From Sulfurospirillum diekertiae (GTDB lineage: Bacteria; Campylobacterota; Campylobacteria; Campylobacterales; Sulfurospirillaceae): 64,000 nt of DNA. Below are positions 18,691-28,411 of the stretch, piece after piece. The notes under the pieces are model-generated. The model did not search any database, was not told the origin of the DNA, and was given only the letters and a program-made list of their open reading frames with translations. The stretch covers positions 1,488,001 through 1,552,000 of the forward strand of contig NZ_CP023275.1 of assembly GCF_002309535.1 (NCBI RefSeq), read 5' to 3'. Every line of letters starts with the position of its first letter. Positions within the stretch are counted from its first letter, which is position 1. The position numbers and the translations under genes are program-made.

Positions 18691-19401
18691 ATGAAAATTG
18701 ATAAAAGTTGGTGGACGGATATTATAAGTGTCAGTTTGATTGGAGTTTCATTTTTGATACCAGCGCCTTATGCGCATTGGTCACTCTTAACAGGACTTTT
18801 TGCCTTTTCAGGCGCAGTAACCAATCAAATAGCGATTCATATGTTATTTGAAAAAGTACCTTTTTTATATGGAAGTGGCGTTATACAGTTGCAATTTGAA
18901 GCCTTTAAAGCTTCGATCAAAAATTTGATGATGGATCAGTTTTTTACTAAAGAACAGTTGGATGCTTTTTTTGCAAAAGAAGAAAAAACGCTTGATTTAA
19001 GCCCAGTGATTGCAGAAGTGGACTTTTCTCCTGCCTTTGATGCACTGACTAAAACGGTGATGGAGTCCTCATTTGGCGGAATGCTTGGGATGTTTGGAGG
19101 TGCTGGCGCATTAGAAGGACTTCGAGCGCCTTTTAGTGAGAAACTCAAAGATTCTATCATTGAAATTAGCGAAAGTAATGTATTTCAACAAAAAATAGCA
19201 CAAACTATACAAAATTCATCACTTACTGATGATATGCTTATTACCATAGAGCAGATGATTGATGCTAGGCTAAATGAGCTGACACCACAGATGGTAAAAG
19301 AGATCGTACAAAATTTCATTAAAGAACATTTAGGTTGGCTAGTAGTTTGGGGTGGTTTTTTTGGTGCATTGATTGGTCTGCTTTCAACATTGGTTATTTA
19401 A
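18691..19401 (+). CDS. DUF445 family membrane protein
   Basis: This 236-residue protein starts with an AAGGAGG site 5-6 bases before the ATG. An N-terminal membrane segment pair (about 10-50) contains GAVTNQIAIHMLFEKVPF, the hallmark of DUF445 proteins (TN-x-[IL]-A-[IV]-x-M-L-F). The middle is a helical, charged region, and a C-terminal span (GWLVVWGGFFGALIGLLSTLVI) anchors the other end. The function of the family is not established. It lies 24 bp after the radical SAM gene, probably in one transcript. Confidence 0.8.
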   Translation: MKIDKSWWTDIISVSLIGVSFLIPAPYAHWSLLTGLFAFSGAVTNQIAIHMLFEKVPFLYGSGVIQLQFEAFKASIKNLMMDQFFTKEQLDAFFAKEEKTLDLSPVIAEVDFSPAFDALTKTVMESSFGGMLGMFGGAGALEGLRAPFSEKLKDSIIEISESNVFQQKIAQTIQNSSLTDDMLITIEQMIDARLNELTPQMVKEIVQNFIKEHLGWLVVWGGFFGALIGLLSTLVI

Positions 19402-19474
19402 GTATCGCTATGCAGATTTACAAAGTTTAAAATACATATAATTATATATAAAATAATACAAATAAAGGAGTTTT

Positions 19475-20578
19475 ATGGAGTGTTCTTATTTTGGGGAATG
19501 TGGTAGTTGTACACTTTATACATTGGACTATAACGCGCAGTGTGCGCATAAACAAGCACATATGCGTATGTTATTTGAACCTTTACATGTAAAAGCATTT
19601 GACTTCTTTGTTTCTCCTTCTGAACACTACCGTGGACGCTCTGAATTTCGCATTTGGAAAGAGGGCAATACCATTCAATATGCCATGGGAACTATGGATA
19701 AAAAAGGTGCTATTTGTATTGATGTCTGTCCTAAAGTTGAGATGAAAATCTACACGTTGATGCCCAAGCTTCTAAAACAGATCGAAGCCTCTACGCTACT
19801 TCGTGAAAAACTTTTTGCTGTTGAGTTTTTAGCTTCTTCAGAGCATCTTTTGGTCACACTCATTTACCACAAACCTTTACATGTAGAGTGGGACGATGAA
19901 GCCAAAATGTTGGAGAAAGAGTTTAAAATTTTTGTCATTGGCAGAAGTAGGGGTATTAAGCGTGTCCTTACGCAAGATTTTGTAGAAGATCGTTTTGATA
20001 TTGCAGGTAAAACTTACCGTTATCACATCATTGAAGGTGGCTTTTCACAACCCAATCGTTTGATGAATCAAAAGATGATTGGTTGGGTATTAGGTCATCT
20101 TGAAAACTGTGAGGATTTGTTGGAGCTTTACTGCGGTTATGGCAATTTTACCATTCCAATGGCGGGGAAATTTCATAAAGTTTTAGCCACCGAGATTTCA
20201 AAAACTTCCATCAAATCAGCGCTTCAAAACTGTGAACTCAATGATGTTAACAATATAGCATTCTTACGCATGAGTGCAGAAGAGCTGACATCTGCACTGA
20301 AAAAAGAGCGCGAATACAACCGCTTAGCGGGTATCAACCTTGAAGACTACAGCTTTAGTCATGTCTTTGTTGATCCACCCCGTTCTGGTATGGATGAAGC
20401 CAGCCTAGCGTTTATCTCTCAGTTTGAGAACATCATTTACATTTCGTGCAATCCAGAAACACTTAAGCGTGATTTGGAAGTTTTAACGTCTCAGTACGCC
20501 ATTCTCCATTTTGCCCTGTTCGATCAATTTCCGAACACTGAGCATTTGGAGTCTGGCGTCATTTTAAAACGACTTTAG
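19475..20578 (+). CDS. trmA: tRNA (uracil-5-)-methyltransferase with N-terminal Cys cluster
   Basis: TrmA makes ribothymidine at tRNA U54 with S-adenosylmethionine. The 367-residue protein matches TrmA closely: SEHYRGRSEFRIW, FSQPNRLMNQKM, the SAM motif LELYCGYGNF, FVDPPRSGMD and the catalytic C325 in IYISCNPETL, with the TrmA insert REYNRLAGINL. Unlike E. coli TrmA, it begins with Cys at 3, 9 and 12, and Cys at 81 and 85 follow. This is the spacing of the [4Fe-4S] site in RlmD/RumA rRNA methylases, so a bound cluster is likely. It carries the palindrome at 19582 and a near-copy at 19876. Its stop lies in a palindrome shared with the chemoreceptor gene. Confidence 0.92.
   Translation: MECSYFGECGSCTLYTLDYNAQCAHKQAHMRMLFEPLHVKAFDFFVSPSEHYRGRSEFRIWKEGNTIQYAMGTMDKKGAICIDVCPKVEMKIYTLMPKLLKQIEASTLLREKLFAVEFLASSEHLLVTLIYHKPLHVEWDDEAKMLEKEFKIFVIGRSRGIKRVLTQDFVEDRFDIAGKTYRYHIIEGGFSQPNRLMNQKMIGWVLGHLENCEDLLELYCGYGNFTIPMAGKFHKVLATEISKTSIKSALQNCELNDVNNIAFLRMSAEELTSALKKEREYNRLAGINLEDYSFSHVFVDPPRSGMDEASLAFISQFENIIYISCNPETLKRDLEVLTSQYAILHFALFDQFPNTEHLESGVILKRL
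19582..19593. repeat. TTTACATGTAAA palindrome in trmA
   Basis: Exact copy, read as the end of PLHVKAF in a variable N-terminal part of TrmA. Confidence 0.9.
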
Positions 20579-20601
20579 CCTTTTACATGTAAAAGGTTAA
20601 A
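20574..20601. terminator. 28-nt palindrome spanning trmA and chemoreceptor stop codons
   Basis: A near-perfect palindrome centred at 20587/20588 (one G-U pair) contains the exact TTTACATGTAAA at 20582-20593. It includes the trmA TAG (20576-20578) and the opposite-strand stop of the chemoreceptor (20597-20599). It probably forms a hairpin ending both convergent transcripts, although no long T-run follows. Confidence 0.6.
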
Positions 20602-21778
20602 TCTTAAAGAGCGCAAGTTTAGAAGCAAGTGTATTAGAAAGATTCAAAAGCTCATCTGATGAAGTGTTAAGGTTTTCAACATCACTACTGTTTTGTAAAG
20701 ATGATTCATAAATCTGACCAATATTTTTAATGATCGTTGCTGTATTTTGAGAAAGACGTTGAGAAACTTCCGAAGCAATTTGTGAAGCATCAGACGCCTC
20801 TTTGATGATCGTTTCCGTGTCGCTAATCTTAAGCTCAACCTCTTCAGAATTAATCGCCATTTGCTCAATAAACTTATAATTCTCACTCATCTGACCACTG
20901 GCATCCATAATGTTTTGCACAATCACATTAATCGTTGCATTAATTTCCGTCAGACTTCGTTGCGTACGTTCTGCCAGATTTCTAACTTCATCGGCAACAA
21001 CGGCAAATCCACGACCATGTTCACCTGCTCGTGCCGCTTCAATAGCAGCATTAAGGGCTAGAAGATTGGTCTGATCGGCAATGTCAGCGATCACAGTGAG
21101 TACACTTTTAACTTGATTGGCATCCTGACTGAGTTGTTGAAGCCGATCTGACGTGTGCGATTCAACTTCAGAAGCTTGCTGAATATTGGCGACTAAATTT
21201 TTAATCTCTTGTGTTGTTGTATAGAGTGTTTGAGACGCATTAAAGATATTTTCACTAGTTTGCGTTGCGTTGAGTGTATTTTGTTCCAAGGTTATTTTCA
21301 TAGCATCACCCAAATCTTTCGTCTGTTTGACAAAATCACGTTCTGCCACCATTCGTTTATCCACTTCGTGCGAAATGGCTGAAAATTGATTTGCCATAGT
21401 TGCACTCTCTGTAGACGTTTTTGTTGAAGCAACAATGGTACTATGAATCTTTTCAATAAAGTGATTGATATTTTCAGATAAATCTGCTATCTCATCTTTA
21501 GAATTAATTTGAATACGTTTGGTAAGATCGCCACTTCCTTTGGCAAGATCAAGTGTAATGATGGAGAGTGCATCAATAGAATTGGTCATACTGACAACCA
21601 TAACACGGGTAAAAATGAAGAAAAACACCATTCCACCAACAGATCCAGCAATTAAAATCAATCGCTCTGTCCCTGTAATTAAAAATGAGACTAATATAAT
21701 ATTTGCCATAAAACCACATAAGGTTCCAATTGCTAAAAACCAGCCCTTCGTTTTAATCTTAATCTGATTCAAAAACAT
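20597..21778 (-). CDS. Methyl-accepting chemotaxis protein without periplasmic domain
   Basis: This 393-residue chemoreceptor has two closely spaced membrane spans (about residues 12-34 and 38-60) with almost no periplasmic loop, then a HAMP-like linker ([28 protein letters not shown]), helical bundles and the conserved hairpin tip [20 protein letters not shown] followed by [16 protein letters not shown]. Without an extracellular sensor it probably responds to an internal or membrane-linked signal such as redox or energy state. It signals through CheA/CheW to the flagellar motor. It is monocistronic and convergent with trmA. Confidence 0.9.
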   Translation of the reverse strand: MFLNQIKIKTKGWFLAIGTLCGFMANIILVSFLITGTERLILIAGSVGGMVFFFIFTRVMVVSMTNSIDALSIITLDLAKGSGDLTKRIQINSKDEIADLSENINHFIEKIHSTIVASTKTSTESATMANQFSAISHEVDKRMVAERDFVKQTKDLGDAMKITLEQNTLNATQTSENIFNASQTLYTTTQEIKNLVANIQQASEVESHTSDRLQQLSQDANQVKSVLTVIADIADQTNLLALNAAIEAARAGEHGRGFAVVADEVRNLAERTQRSLTEINATINVIVQNIMDASGQMSENYKFIEQMAINSEEVELKISDTETIIKEASDASQIASEVSQRLSQNTATIIKNIGQIYESSLQNSSDVENLNTSSDELLNLSNTLASKLALFKI

Positions 21779-21902
21779 TAACTCTCCTTCTAAATATAAA
21801 CCAATTGATTATAACAAATTCATACAATTAAAGCCATGGATAATCGCGCCAAAAGATTGTGTGTGCTATACTCACGACTTAAATTTTTTTAAAGGAGCAA
21901 TA

Positions 21903-22337
21903 ATGGAATGCGACATTTCAAATATTAGCATGCCTGGTGATGCAGGCATTAAAGACATTTTTTCGATGTGTAAGAGTATTGCCATTATTGGTTTATCTCC
22001 AGATCCAACCAAAGATAGCCATAAAGTAGCACGCTACTTACAAGAACGTGGGTTTAAAATTTATCCGATCTATCCTAAAGAAGAGATGATTTTAGGTGAA
22101 AAAGTTTACCGAACTCTTTTAGATATTCCTGAGAGTGTGGATATGGTAGACATGTTCCGCAAGCCTGAAATTGCGGATGGTTTGATCGAAGAAGTTTTAA
22201 AAAAAGGTGATGTAAAAGTCTTTTGGTTACAACTGGGCATCGTCAACAATCAAGCGTGTACAAAAGCACATGAAAATGGCTTGATTGCAGTACAAAATCG
22301 ATGTACCAAAGTAGAATATGAAAGGTTAATGAAATAA
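21903..22337 (+). CDS. CoA-binding domain protein (YccU-like)
   Basis: This 144-residue protein starts at the ATG at 21903 (AAAGGAG 6 bases upstream). It consists of a single CoA-binding Rossmann domain: AIIGLSPDPTKDSHKVARYL, then YPIYPKEEMILGEKVYRTL, a DMVDMFRKPE segment and a C-terminal NRCTKVEYERL. This is the YccU/YneT type found alone in many bacteria. Its biochemical role is unknown. The threonine ammonia-lyase gene starts 1 base after its stop, so the two are co-expressed. Confidence 0.85.
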   Translation: MECDISNISMPGDAGIKDIFSMCKSIAIIGLSPDPTKDSHKVARYLQERGFKIYPIYPKEEMILGEKVYRTLLDIPESVDMVDMFRKPEIADGLIEEVLKKGDVKVFWLQLGIVNNQACTKAHENGLIAVQNRCTKVEYERLMK

Positions 22338-22338
22338 A

Positions 22339-23550
22339 ATGATAGCTCTTAGTGAAATAGTCAAAGCAAAACGACAACTTAACAATGTTATTACCCAAAC
22401 GCCGTGTTCTTTAGCGCCTCATTTAAGTGAGGAAGTAGGAGCGCAAGTCTATCTTAAAAAAGAGAATCTCCAAATTACAGGGGCTTATAAACTCAGAGGT
22501 GCTTACAATAAAATAGCCTCTTTAACCAAAGAAGAGCGCAAAAAAGGTGTTATTGCGGCAAGTGCAGGCAATCATGCGCAAGGTGTTGCCTACTCTGCGC
22601 GTAGCTTTGGCATTAAAGCAACCATTGTTATGCCTGAAGCGACTCCTCTTTTAAAAGTCACGGGAACTAAAGATTTGGGTGCAGAAGTGATACTCAGTGG
22701 TGATAATTACGATGAAGCGTACGCATATGCGCTAACATATGCCAATGAGCATAGCTTAACGTTTATTCATCCTTTTGAAGATGACAAAGTCATAGCAGGT
22801 CAAGGCACTGTTGCATTAGAAATGATGGATGAAGTGAATGACCTTGACATTATTGTTATTCCAATAGGCGGAGGAGGACTCATCAGCGGCATGGCTTCGG
22901 CTATCAAGCAAATTGATCCTAAAATCAAAGTCATTGGCGTCAATGCTTCGGGCGCTCCTGCGATGTTTGAGTCCTACTGTGCTAAAAAAGCGATTAATTC
23001 TAAAAGTGTACGTACCATTGCTGATGGTATCGCAGTACGGGATGTGAGTGAATCCAATTTAGCCCATATTTTAGAGTGTGTGGATGAAGTAGTCACGGTG
23101 GATGACGAAGAGATAGCTGCAGCCATTTTATTCTTGCTTGAACGCCAAAAATTAGTCGTTGAAGGCGGAGGTGCTGCGAGTGTCGCCGCCATTATGCATC
23201 AAAAATTCGCCTACACGAAAGATATGAAAATAGGCGCGGTTTTAAGTGGTGGAAATATTGATGTACAGATGCTTTCAATCATCATTGAAAAAGGTCTCAT
23301 CAAATCACACCGCAAAATGAAATTGGTGATTACGCTGATTGATAAACCGGGCTCACTGATGCGCCTGACAGACCTATTTAAAAATGCCAATGCCAATATT
23401 ATCCAGATTGATTATGACCGATTCTCAACAACACTGTCGTATGGTGATGCACAAATAACCATTATGCTAGAAACAAAAGGGCTGGAACATCAAAAGATGA
23501 TTCGTACGCTTTTAGAAGAGGCTGGGTATCTCTTTAAGGAAGAGGTTTAA
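22339..23550 (+). CDS. ilvA: Threonine ammonia-lyase
   Basis: This PLP enzyme deaminates threonine to 2-oxobutanoate, the first step to isoleucine. It has 403 residues: the PLP fold with the lysine in TGAYKLRGAYNKI (about residue 53), the loop SAGNHAQGVAYSA, the glycine-rich phosphate site PIGGGGLISGM (about 180), and a C-terminal ACT domain (about 325-400, MKLVITLIDKPGSLMRL). The single ACT domain makes it the shorter TdcB/IlvA type, so it may be biosynthetic or catabolic. The acetolactate synthase genes ilvBH lie 27 kb away. A bidirectional terminator follows. Confidence 0.93.
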   Translation: MIALSEIVKAKRQLNNVITQTPCSLAPHLSEEVGAQVYLKKENLQITGAYKLRGAYNKIASLTKEERKKGVIAASAGNHAQGVAYSARSFGIKATIVMPEATPLLKVTGTKDLGAEVILSGDNYDEAYAYALTYANEHSLTFIHPFEDDKVIAGQGTVALEMMDEVNDLDIIVIPIGGGGLISGMASAIKQIDPKIKVIGVNASGAPAMFESYCAKKAINSKSVRTIADGIAVRDVSESNLAHILECVDEVVTVDDEEIAAAILFLLERQKLVVEGGGAASVAAIMHQKFAYTKDMKIGAVLSGGNIDVQMLSIIIEKGLIKSHRKMKLVITLIDKPGSLMRLTDLFKNANANIIQIDYDRFSTTLSYGDAQITIMLETKGLEHQKMIRTLLEEAGYLFKEEV

Positions 23551-23554
23551 AAGA

Positions 23555-23584
23555 AGAGAGTGAGGCTATAAAACCTCACTCTTT
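23555..23584. terminator. Bidirectional terminator after ilvA
   Basis: AGAGTGAGG (23557-23565) pairs with CCTCACTCT (23574-23582) around an AT-rich loop, followed by TTTAG. It separates ilvA from the convergent small gene. Confidence 0.8.
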
Positions 23585-24035
23585 AGTTCAGTTGTTCGTA
23601 CGCTTTTAAAAGTCTTTCTCTGAGTTGATCAGAAAGAGCTTCTCCTTCTACACAATACTCTTTGAGAAAATCATCTAAATGACTTAAAAGATCAAAAAGG
23701 TCAGCTTCGATCTCTTTTGAGCTCTTTTTCTTGGCCATCATGGTTTCAAAAAAGACCAATTTACGAATAAAATTAGAGAGCAATTCAAGTGCTTCTTCTT
23801 CATTTTTTCCCTCTATCAGTTTAAAGGGACGTTCAATGGGTGATTTGGAACTATCAAGGCTCTGTTTAATTTCACGCACATGTTCTTGAATAATAGCTGA
23901 AAATTTTGCATAACGATCATAGGCACTCTCATCCGCAAAAGAATCAAATTTATTGGTTAACTTGCCTATCTGTTTTATCAAAATAAACGCCACCATCGCA
24001 ACAACCATCACAACAGGAATTAATTGCTCCATCAT
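23583..24035 (-). CDS. Hypothetical membrane-anchored protein
   Basis: This 150-residue protein has one N-terminal membrane span (about residues 6-22, IPVVMVVAMVAFILIKQIG) and a charged, helical cytoplasmic part rich in Glu and Lys. I do not recognise a family. It lies 26 bp downstream of the amino-acid transporter ATPase gene and may be the last gene of that operon. The gap contains a TTACATGTAA core. Confidence 0.55.
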   Translation of the reverse strand: MMEQLIPVVMVVAMVAFILIKQIGKLTNKFDSFADESAYDRYAKFSAIIQEHVREIKQSLDSSKSPIERPFKLIEGKNEEEALELLSNFIRKLVFFETMMAKKKSSKEIEADLFDLLSHLDDFLKEYCVEGEALSDQLRERLLKAYEQLN

Positions 24036-24061
24036 TTCTTATCCTTACATGTAAAACAAAA

Positions 24062-24808
24062 TCAATGTGATAAGATTTGCTCCAAAAAGAGTTTAAGACG
24101 ATCGGACTCAGGATTTTGGAAAAACTCTTCAGGTGTGTTCTCTTCAACGATTTGACCGGCATCCATAAAAATGATTCTATCAGCCACTTTTTTTGCAAAG
24201 CCCATTTCATGAGTAACACACACCATTGTTTTATCTTCACGTGCTAATTCTATCATAACATCCAAAACTTCAGCTACCATTTCAGGATCAAGTGCGGAAG
24301 TTGGCTCATCAAAGAGCATTATCTTAGGGTTTTTACACAAACTACGTGCTATTGCCACACGTTGTTGTTGTCCTCCTGAGAGTTGATTGGGGAATTTATG
24401 GGCTTGGTTAGCAATGCCAACACGCTCTAGGTATTTCATTGCCATGGCTTCTGCTTCTTTACGTGGCATTTTTCTAACCCAAAGAGGTGCTAATGTCAGG
24501 TTGTCTAAAATCGTTAAATGAGGGAAGAGGTTGAAGTGTTGAAATACCATAGCCACTTCTTCACGAATCGCTTTGATCTTTTTAACATCGTTAACAAGCT
24601 CAATGCCATCAACCAAAATACTACCTTCTTGGAATTGTTCAAGGTAATTAATACAACGAATGAGGGTTGATTTACCTGACCCTGAAGGTCCACAGACAAC
24701 GATGATTTCACCTTTATTGATGGTAAGGTTAATATCTTTTAAAACGTGAAAATCCCCGTACCATTTGTTTAAGTTTTTAATTTCTATGATTTCTTTTCTA
24801 TCTTTCAT
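24062..24808 (-). CDS. aapP: Amino-acid ABC transporter ATP-binding protein (AapP-like)
   Basis: This 248-residue ATPase powers the polar amino-acid importer. It has Walker A GPSGSGKS (about residue 40), Q-loop [13 protein letters not shown], signature [15 protein letters not shown], Walker [15 protein letters not shown] and the switch His in [10 protein letters not shown]. It belongs to the GlnQ/AapP group and is 8 bp from the permease gene. Operon order J-Q-M-P matches the general L-amino-acid transporter of alphaproteobacteria. Confidence 0.93.
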   Translation of the reverse strand: MKDRKEIIEIKNLNKWYGDFHVLKDINLTINKGEIIVVCGPSGSGKSTLIRCINYLEQFQEGSILVDGIELVNDVKKIKAIREEVAMVFQHFNLFPHLTILDNLTLAPLWVRKMPRKEAEAMAMKYLERVGIANQAHKFPNQLSGGQQQRVAIARSLCKNPKIMLFDEPTSALDPEMVAEVLDVMIELAREDKTMVCVTHEMGFAKKVADRIIFMDAGQIVEENTPEEFFQNPESDRLKLFLEQILSH

Positions 24809-24816
24809 CTTCTATC

Positions 24817-25902
24817 CTATCTCAAATTGGTATTAAATCGTTTTTCAAGCTTTTGGCTAAAGTTAGACATTGAGTAACAAAAGAACCAAAAGATAAAGGT
24901 AACAAACACATAGCCTTCAGTCTCATAACCCAACCAGTATGAATCTGCAGCACTTAAACGTACCATAGCAAGGAGATCAAAGAGTCCAATAATCAAAACC
25001 AATGTTGTATCTTGGAAAAGAGCAATGGAAACGCCTACAAGGTTAGGAATGGCAACTTTAAGTGCTTGAGGCAATATGACTAAAAACATCTTTTGCCAGT
25101 AAGAAAGTCCTATTGCATCTGCTGCTTCATATTGCCCTTTCGGAATAGATTGAAGCCCTCCACGAATATTTTCAGCAATATAGGCTGATTCAAACAGTGC
25201 AATACCAATGAGTGCACGTAGAAGTTTGTCAAAAGAGATACCCTCAGGAAAGAAGAGTGGCAAAATAATCGATGACATAAAAAGAATCGTAATCAATGGA
25301 ACACCGCGAATAAATTCAATGTAAGTCACACTGATACTTTTTATAATCGGCAAATGAGATGCTCGACCTAGAGCCAAAATAACACCAATGGGGAATGCTG
25401 CGACAATACCTACCGCGGCAACCACAATGGTCAGCATTAGTCCACCCCATTTATCGGTTGGGACAACTTGCATGCCAAAAAAGCCACCGTGGACCAAGAA
25501 AAAACCGATGATAAAATAGACATGTGCCAACACAATTTTTGCTACTGAGTTTTTAAGGTACTTAAAAGATGCAAGCAAGACGAAAAAAAGTATATAAATA
25601 CTATTGACTCTCCATCTAAGTTCTGAAGGGTAGAAGCCATACATAAACATATCGATCTTCATGCGTATAAAGACCCAACATGCACCGCCACTGACACAAT
25701 CTTCACGTGTCGTCCCAGCAAAGTTTGCATTGACGTACGCCCATTTAATAAAAGGAGGAATGATCCAAAAAAGAATCATCACACCTAAAAGCGTCAAGGC
25801 GACATTCATTGGTGAAGAGAAAAGGTTTTCTCGAATCCAAAAGGTAGCTCCTTTGGTATTGATAGGAGCTTTACGTTCTTGTTTTTTTTCATAAATTGCC
25901 AT
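24817..25902 (-). CDS. aapM: Amino-acid ABC transporter permease (AapM-like)
   Basis: This 361-residue inner-membrane permease has about eight spans. The long N-terminal part (about 1-160, including a Cys-containing periplasmic loop) is typical of AapM rather than of short GlnP permeases. The C-terminal half carries the ATPase-contact EAA loop (ESAYIAENIRGGLQSIPKGQ, then EAADAIGLSYWQKMFLVILPQA). It pairs with AapQ, 1 base away. Confidence 0.92.
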   Translation of the reverse strand: MAIYEKKQERKAPINTKGATFWIRENLFSSPMNVALTLLGVMILFWIIPPFIKWAYVNANFAGTTREDCVSGGACWVFIRMKIDMFMYGFYPSELRWRVNSIYILFFVLLASFKYLKNSVAKIVLAHVYFIIGFFLVHGGFFGMQVVPTDKWGGLMLTIVVAAVGIVAAFPIGVILALGRASHLPIIKSISVTYIEFIRGVPLITILFMSSIILPLFFPEGISFDKLLRALIGIALFESAYIAENIRGGLQSIPKGQYEAADAIGLSYWQKMFLVILPQALKVAIPNLVGVSIALFQDTTLVLIIGLFDLLAMVRLSAADSYWLGYETEGYVFVTFIFWFFCYSMSNFSQKLEKRFNTNLR

Positions 25903-25903
25903 A

Positions 25904-27058
25904 TTAACGCTCCTGAATCTTCATTTTGTGGTTAAACCAGTTGAGTATTGCTGAGACAATTAAACTGATGATGAGATAAACGAGCATGGTCATCGAAATG
26001 ATCTCAATCGCTTGCCCCACCTGATTCAGAGATGTGCCTGCAAAAACAGTCACAATTTCAGGATAACCAACGGCTGTTGCCAAAGAGGAGTTCTTAATAA
26101 GGTTAAGATACTGATTGATAATTGGAGGAATTGCAATACGGATCGCTTGGGGAAGAATAACCAATTTTAAAGATTGGTATGGACTAAAACCCATCGAAGC
26201 TGCTGCTTCTTTTTGACCATGTCCTACGGCCTCAATACCTGAACGAACTGCCTCAGCAATAAATGTTGCCGTATAGATCGTTAATGCAAATGTGAGTGCC
26301 AAAAACTCAGGTGAGAGTGTTTTGCCACCTTTGAAGTTAAAGCCTACGAGTTCTGGAAAATTAAAATTAAGATGAGTTCCACCAATAAAATATGCAAGGA
26401 TAGGGAAAACAATAAACATTCCTATTGCAAAAGGGTAGACCATAAAATCTTGCCCTGTTAGAACTTTACGTTTATTTGCCCATGCGTTAAGTGCAAAAGA
26501 GGCACAAAGTGCCAGAAAAAGACTTGCAAGCATGACAAAAAAGGTAGTATTGTACTCAGGTTGGGGGAAATAGAGACCTCTGTTATTAATAAAAATTGTA
26601 TCAAAAAAGTTGAAACTCTGTTTAGGATTTGGCATAGAGCGAAGAACAACGTTATACCAAAAGAGTATTTGAAGAAGAAGAGGTATATTTCTAAAAAAAT
26701 CGACATACGATTTTGCAAGTTTTGCAATCAACCAGTTGCGCGATAGTCTCAATATGCCTATAATGAGTCCTACAATGGTTGCACAAAGGATACCAACAAA
26801 AGCTATGATAAGTGTATTTAAAAGTCCTACAACAAAAACACGTCCATGGGTACTCTCTTCTGAGTACGCAATAGGAGATTGATCGATACCAAATCCAGCT
26901 GTGCCATTCAAAAAGCCAAAGCCTGTTTGAATGCCTCTTTGTTCTATATTGGCGACAGTGTTGGTGCCAATATACCACAAAAAAGCAACCAAGCCAATAA
27001 CGGTTAATAATTGGAAAAGAATTCCTCGAATCTTTTGATTTCTCAAAAGTGCTAGCAT
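25904..27058 (-). CDS. aapQ: Amino-acid ABC transporter permease (AapQ-like)
   Basis: This 384-residue permease is the AapM partner. It has about eight spans and begins with the family's long N-terminal periplasmic loop (GIQTGFGFLNGTAGFGI), a typical AapQ feature. The EAA loop is TATFIAEAVRSGIEAVGHGQ followed by KEAAASMGFSPYQSLKLVILPQA. It lies 70 bp after the binding-protein gene, so the operon continues from aapJ, perhaps with reduced read-through. Confidence 0.92.
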   Translation of the reverse strand: MLALLRNQKIRGILFQLLTVIGLVAFLWYIGTNTVANIEQRGIQTGFGFLNGTAGFGIDQSPIAYSEESTHGRVFVVGLLNTLIIAFVGILCATIVGLIIGILRLSRNWLIAKLAKSYVDFFRNIPLLLQILFWYNVVLRSMPNPKQSFNFFDTIFINNRGLYFPQPEYNTTFFVMLASLFLALCASFALNAWANKRKVLTGQDFMVYPFAIGMFIVFPILAYFIGGTHLNFNFPELVGFNFKGGKTLSPEFLALTFALTIYTATFIAEAVRSGIEAVGHGQKEAAASMGFSPYQSLKLVILPQAIRIAIPPIINQYLNLIKNSSLATAVGYPEIVTVFAGTSLNQVGQAIEIISMTMLVYLIISLIVSAILNWFNHKMKIQER

Positions 27059-27128
27059 ACGTGTCCTTTATACGTTAAGATTAAGGGCAGAATGATCTGC
27101 CCTCAGTGTTTGACTGTTTTTTAATCTA

Positions 27129-28157
27129 CTATCTAAAAGGAGGAGCGTATTGTAAGCCGCCTTGATTCCAAAGAGCGTTATAACCTCTTTTAATTTTCAG
27201 TGGAGAGCCTTCGCCTACAGTACTTTCAAATGACTCACCGTAGTTACCGACTTGCTTGACGATGTTATAAGCAAAATCTTTTTTAAGACCTAAATTCTCA
27301 CCCATTTGACCTTCAACACCTAAAAGACGTTTAATGTCTGGATTGTCAGATTTAAGCATTGCATCAACATTTTTGCTCGTTACGCCAGATTCTTCTGCCG
27401 TCACCATCGCATAAAATGACCATCTCACGATATCAAACCATTTACCATCACCTTTACGAACAACAGGTCCTAAAGGCTCTTTAGAGATAACTTCAGGAAG
27501 TACGATTGAATCTTCAGGTTTTAAAAGTTTGATTCTCAAGCCGTAAAGTTGTGATTGATCAGAAGTTAAAACGTCACATCTACCACTTTCATACGCTTTA
27601 ACAACTTGATCATTAGTGTCATAAGATACGATTTTATATTTTAATTTATGACTTCTAAAGTAGTCAGCAACATTTAGCTCTGTTGTGGTTCCTGTTTGAA
27701 GGCAGATAGAAGCGCCATCAAGCTCTTTAGCACTTTTGACACCCAATTTTTTAGTGACCATAAAGCCTTGACCATCATAGTAGTTAACACCAGCAAAGTT
27801 TAAACCCAAAGAAGTATCTCTGGTTTCTGTCCATGTTGTGTTACGTGAAAGCATATCGATCTCGCCTGATTGAAGAGCTGTCAAACGCTCTTTAGCATTA
27901 AGAGCAATGTATTTAACTTTTTTAGCATCGCCAAAAACTGCAGCTGCAACAGCACGACAAACGTCAACATCAATACCCTTATAGATACCATCACTTCCTA
28001 CTTCAGAAAAACCTGGTAATCCACCATCAACACCACACTTAACAAAACCTTGTTTTTGTACTTCGCCGAGAGTATCCGCACTGAGTGTTGTTGCGCCAAA
28101 GCCCAACACAGTAATTGTTGCTAAAGAGATTTTAGCGAGTTTAGATCGTAACATCAT
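27129..28157 (-). CDS. aapJ: Amino-acid ABC transporter substrate-binding protein (AapJ-like)
   Basis: This 342-residue periplasmic binding protein has a signal peptide (about residues 1-27, ISLATITVLGFGATTLSA with cleavage near SADTL). The mature fold is type 3 solute-binding: FVKCGVDGGLPGFSEV, GIDVDVCRAVAAAVFGD, LLSRNTTWTETRDTSLGL and the C-terminal Trp/Gly-rich tail typical of AapJ. It captures a broad range of L-amino acids for AapQMP. It leads the operon and is divergent from the DAHP synthase gene across a 254-bp AT-rich region in which I see no strong motif beyond promoter-like sequence. Confidence 0.92.
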   Translation of the reverse strand: MMLRSKLAKISLATITVLGFGATTLSADTLGEVQKQGFVKCGVDGGLPGFSEVGSDGIYKGIDVDVCRAVAAAVFGDAKKVKYIALNAKERLTALQSGEIDMLSRNTTWTETRDTSLGLNFAGVNYYDGQGFMVTKKLGVKSAKELDGASICLQTGTTTELNVADYFRSHKLKYKIVSYDTNDQVVKAYESGRCDVLTSDQSQLYGLRIKLLKPEDSIVLPEVISKEPLGPVVRKGDGKWFDIVRWSFYAMVTAEESGVTSKNVDAMLKSDNPDIKRLLGVEGQMGENLGLKKDFAYNIVKQVGNYGESFESTVGEGSPLKIKRGYNALWNQGGLQYAPPFR

Positions 28158-28411
28158 TATCTTCCTTTCAAAGTTGATGCAAGAATTCTAACACTAAATT
28201 TTATTTTTTGGCGAAAAAACTGCCTATTTATTAATCAGTCACTAAAGGTGAGTAGAATCTACATTCTTAAAAGAAATATTTTATTTTTGCATATTTTTGT
28301 AGAATGAAATCACCTTATATCCTTATAGATTTACACGTCTTGTCTGAACCATTCAATTCTCTTTAAAGCCAATCACATTATAATAAGTAAAAATTCAATT
28401 AAGGGTCTTTT

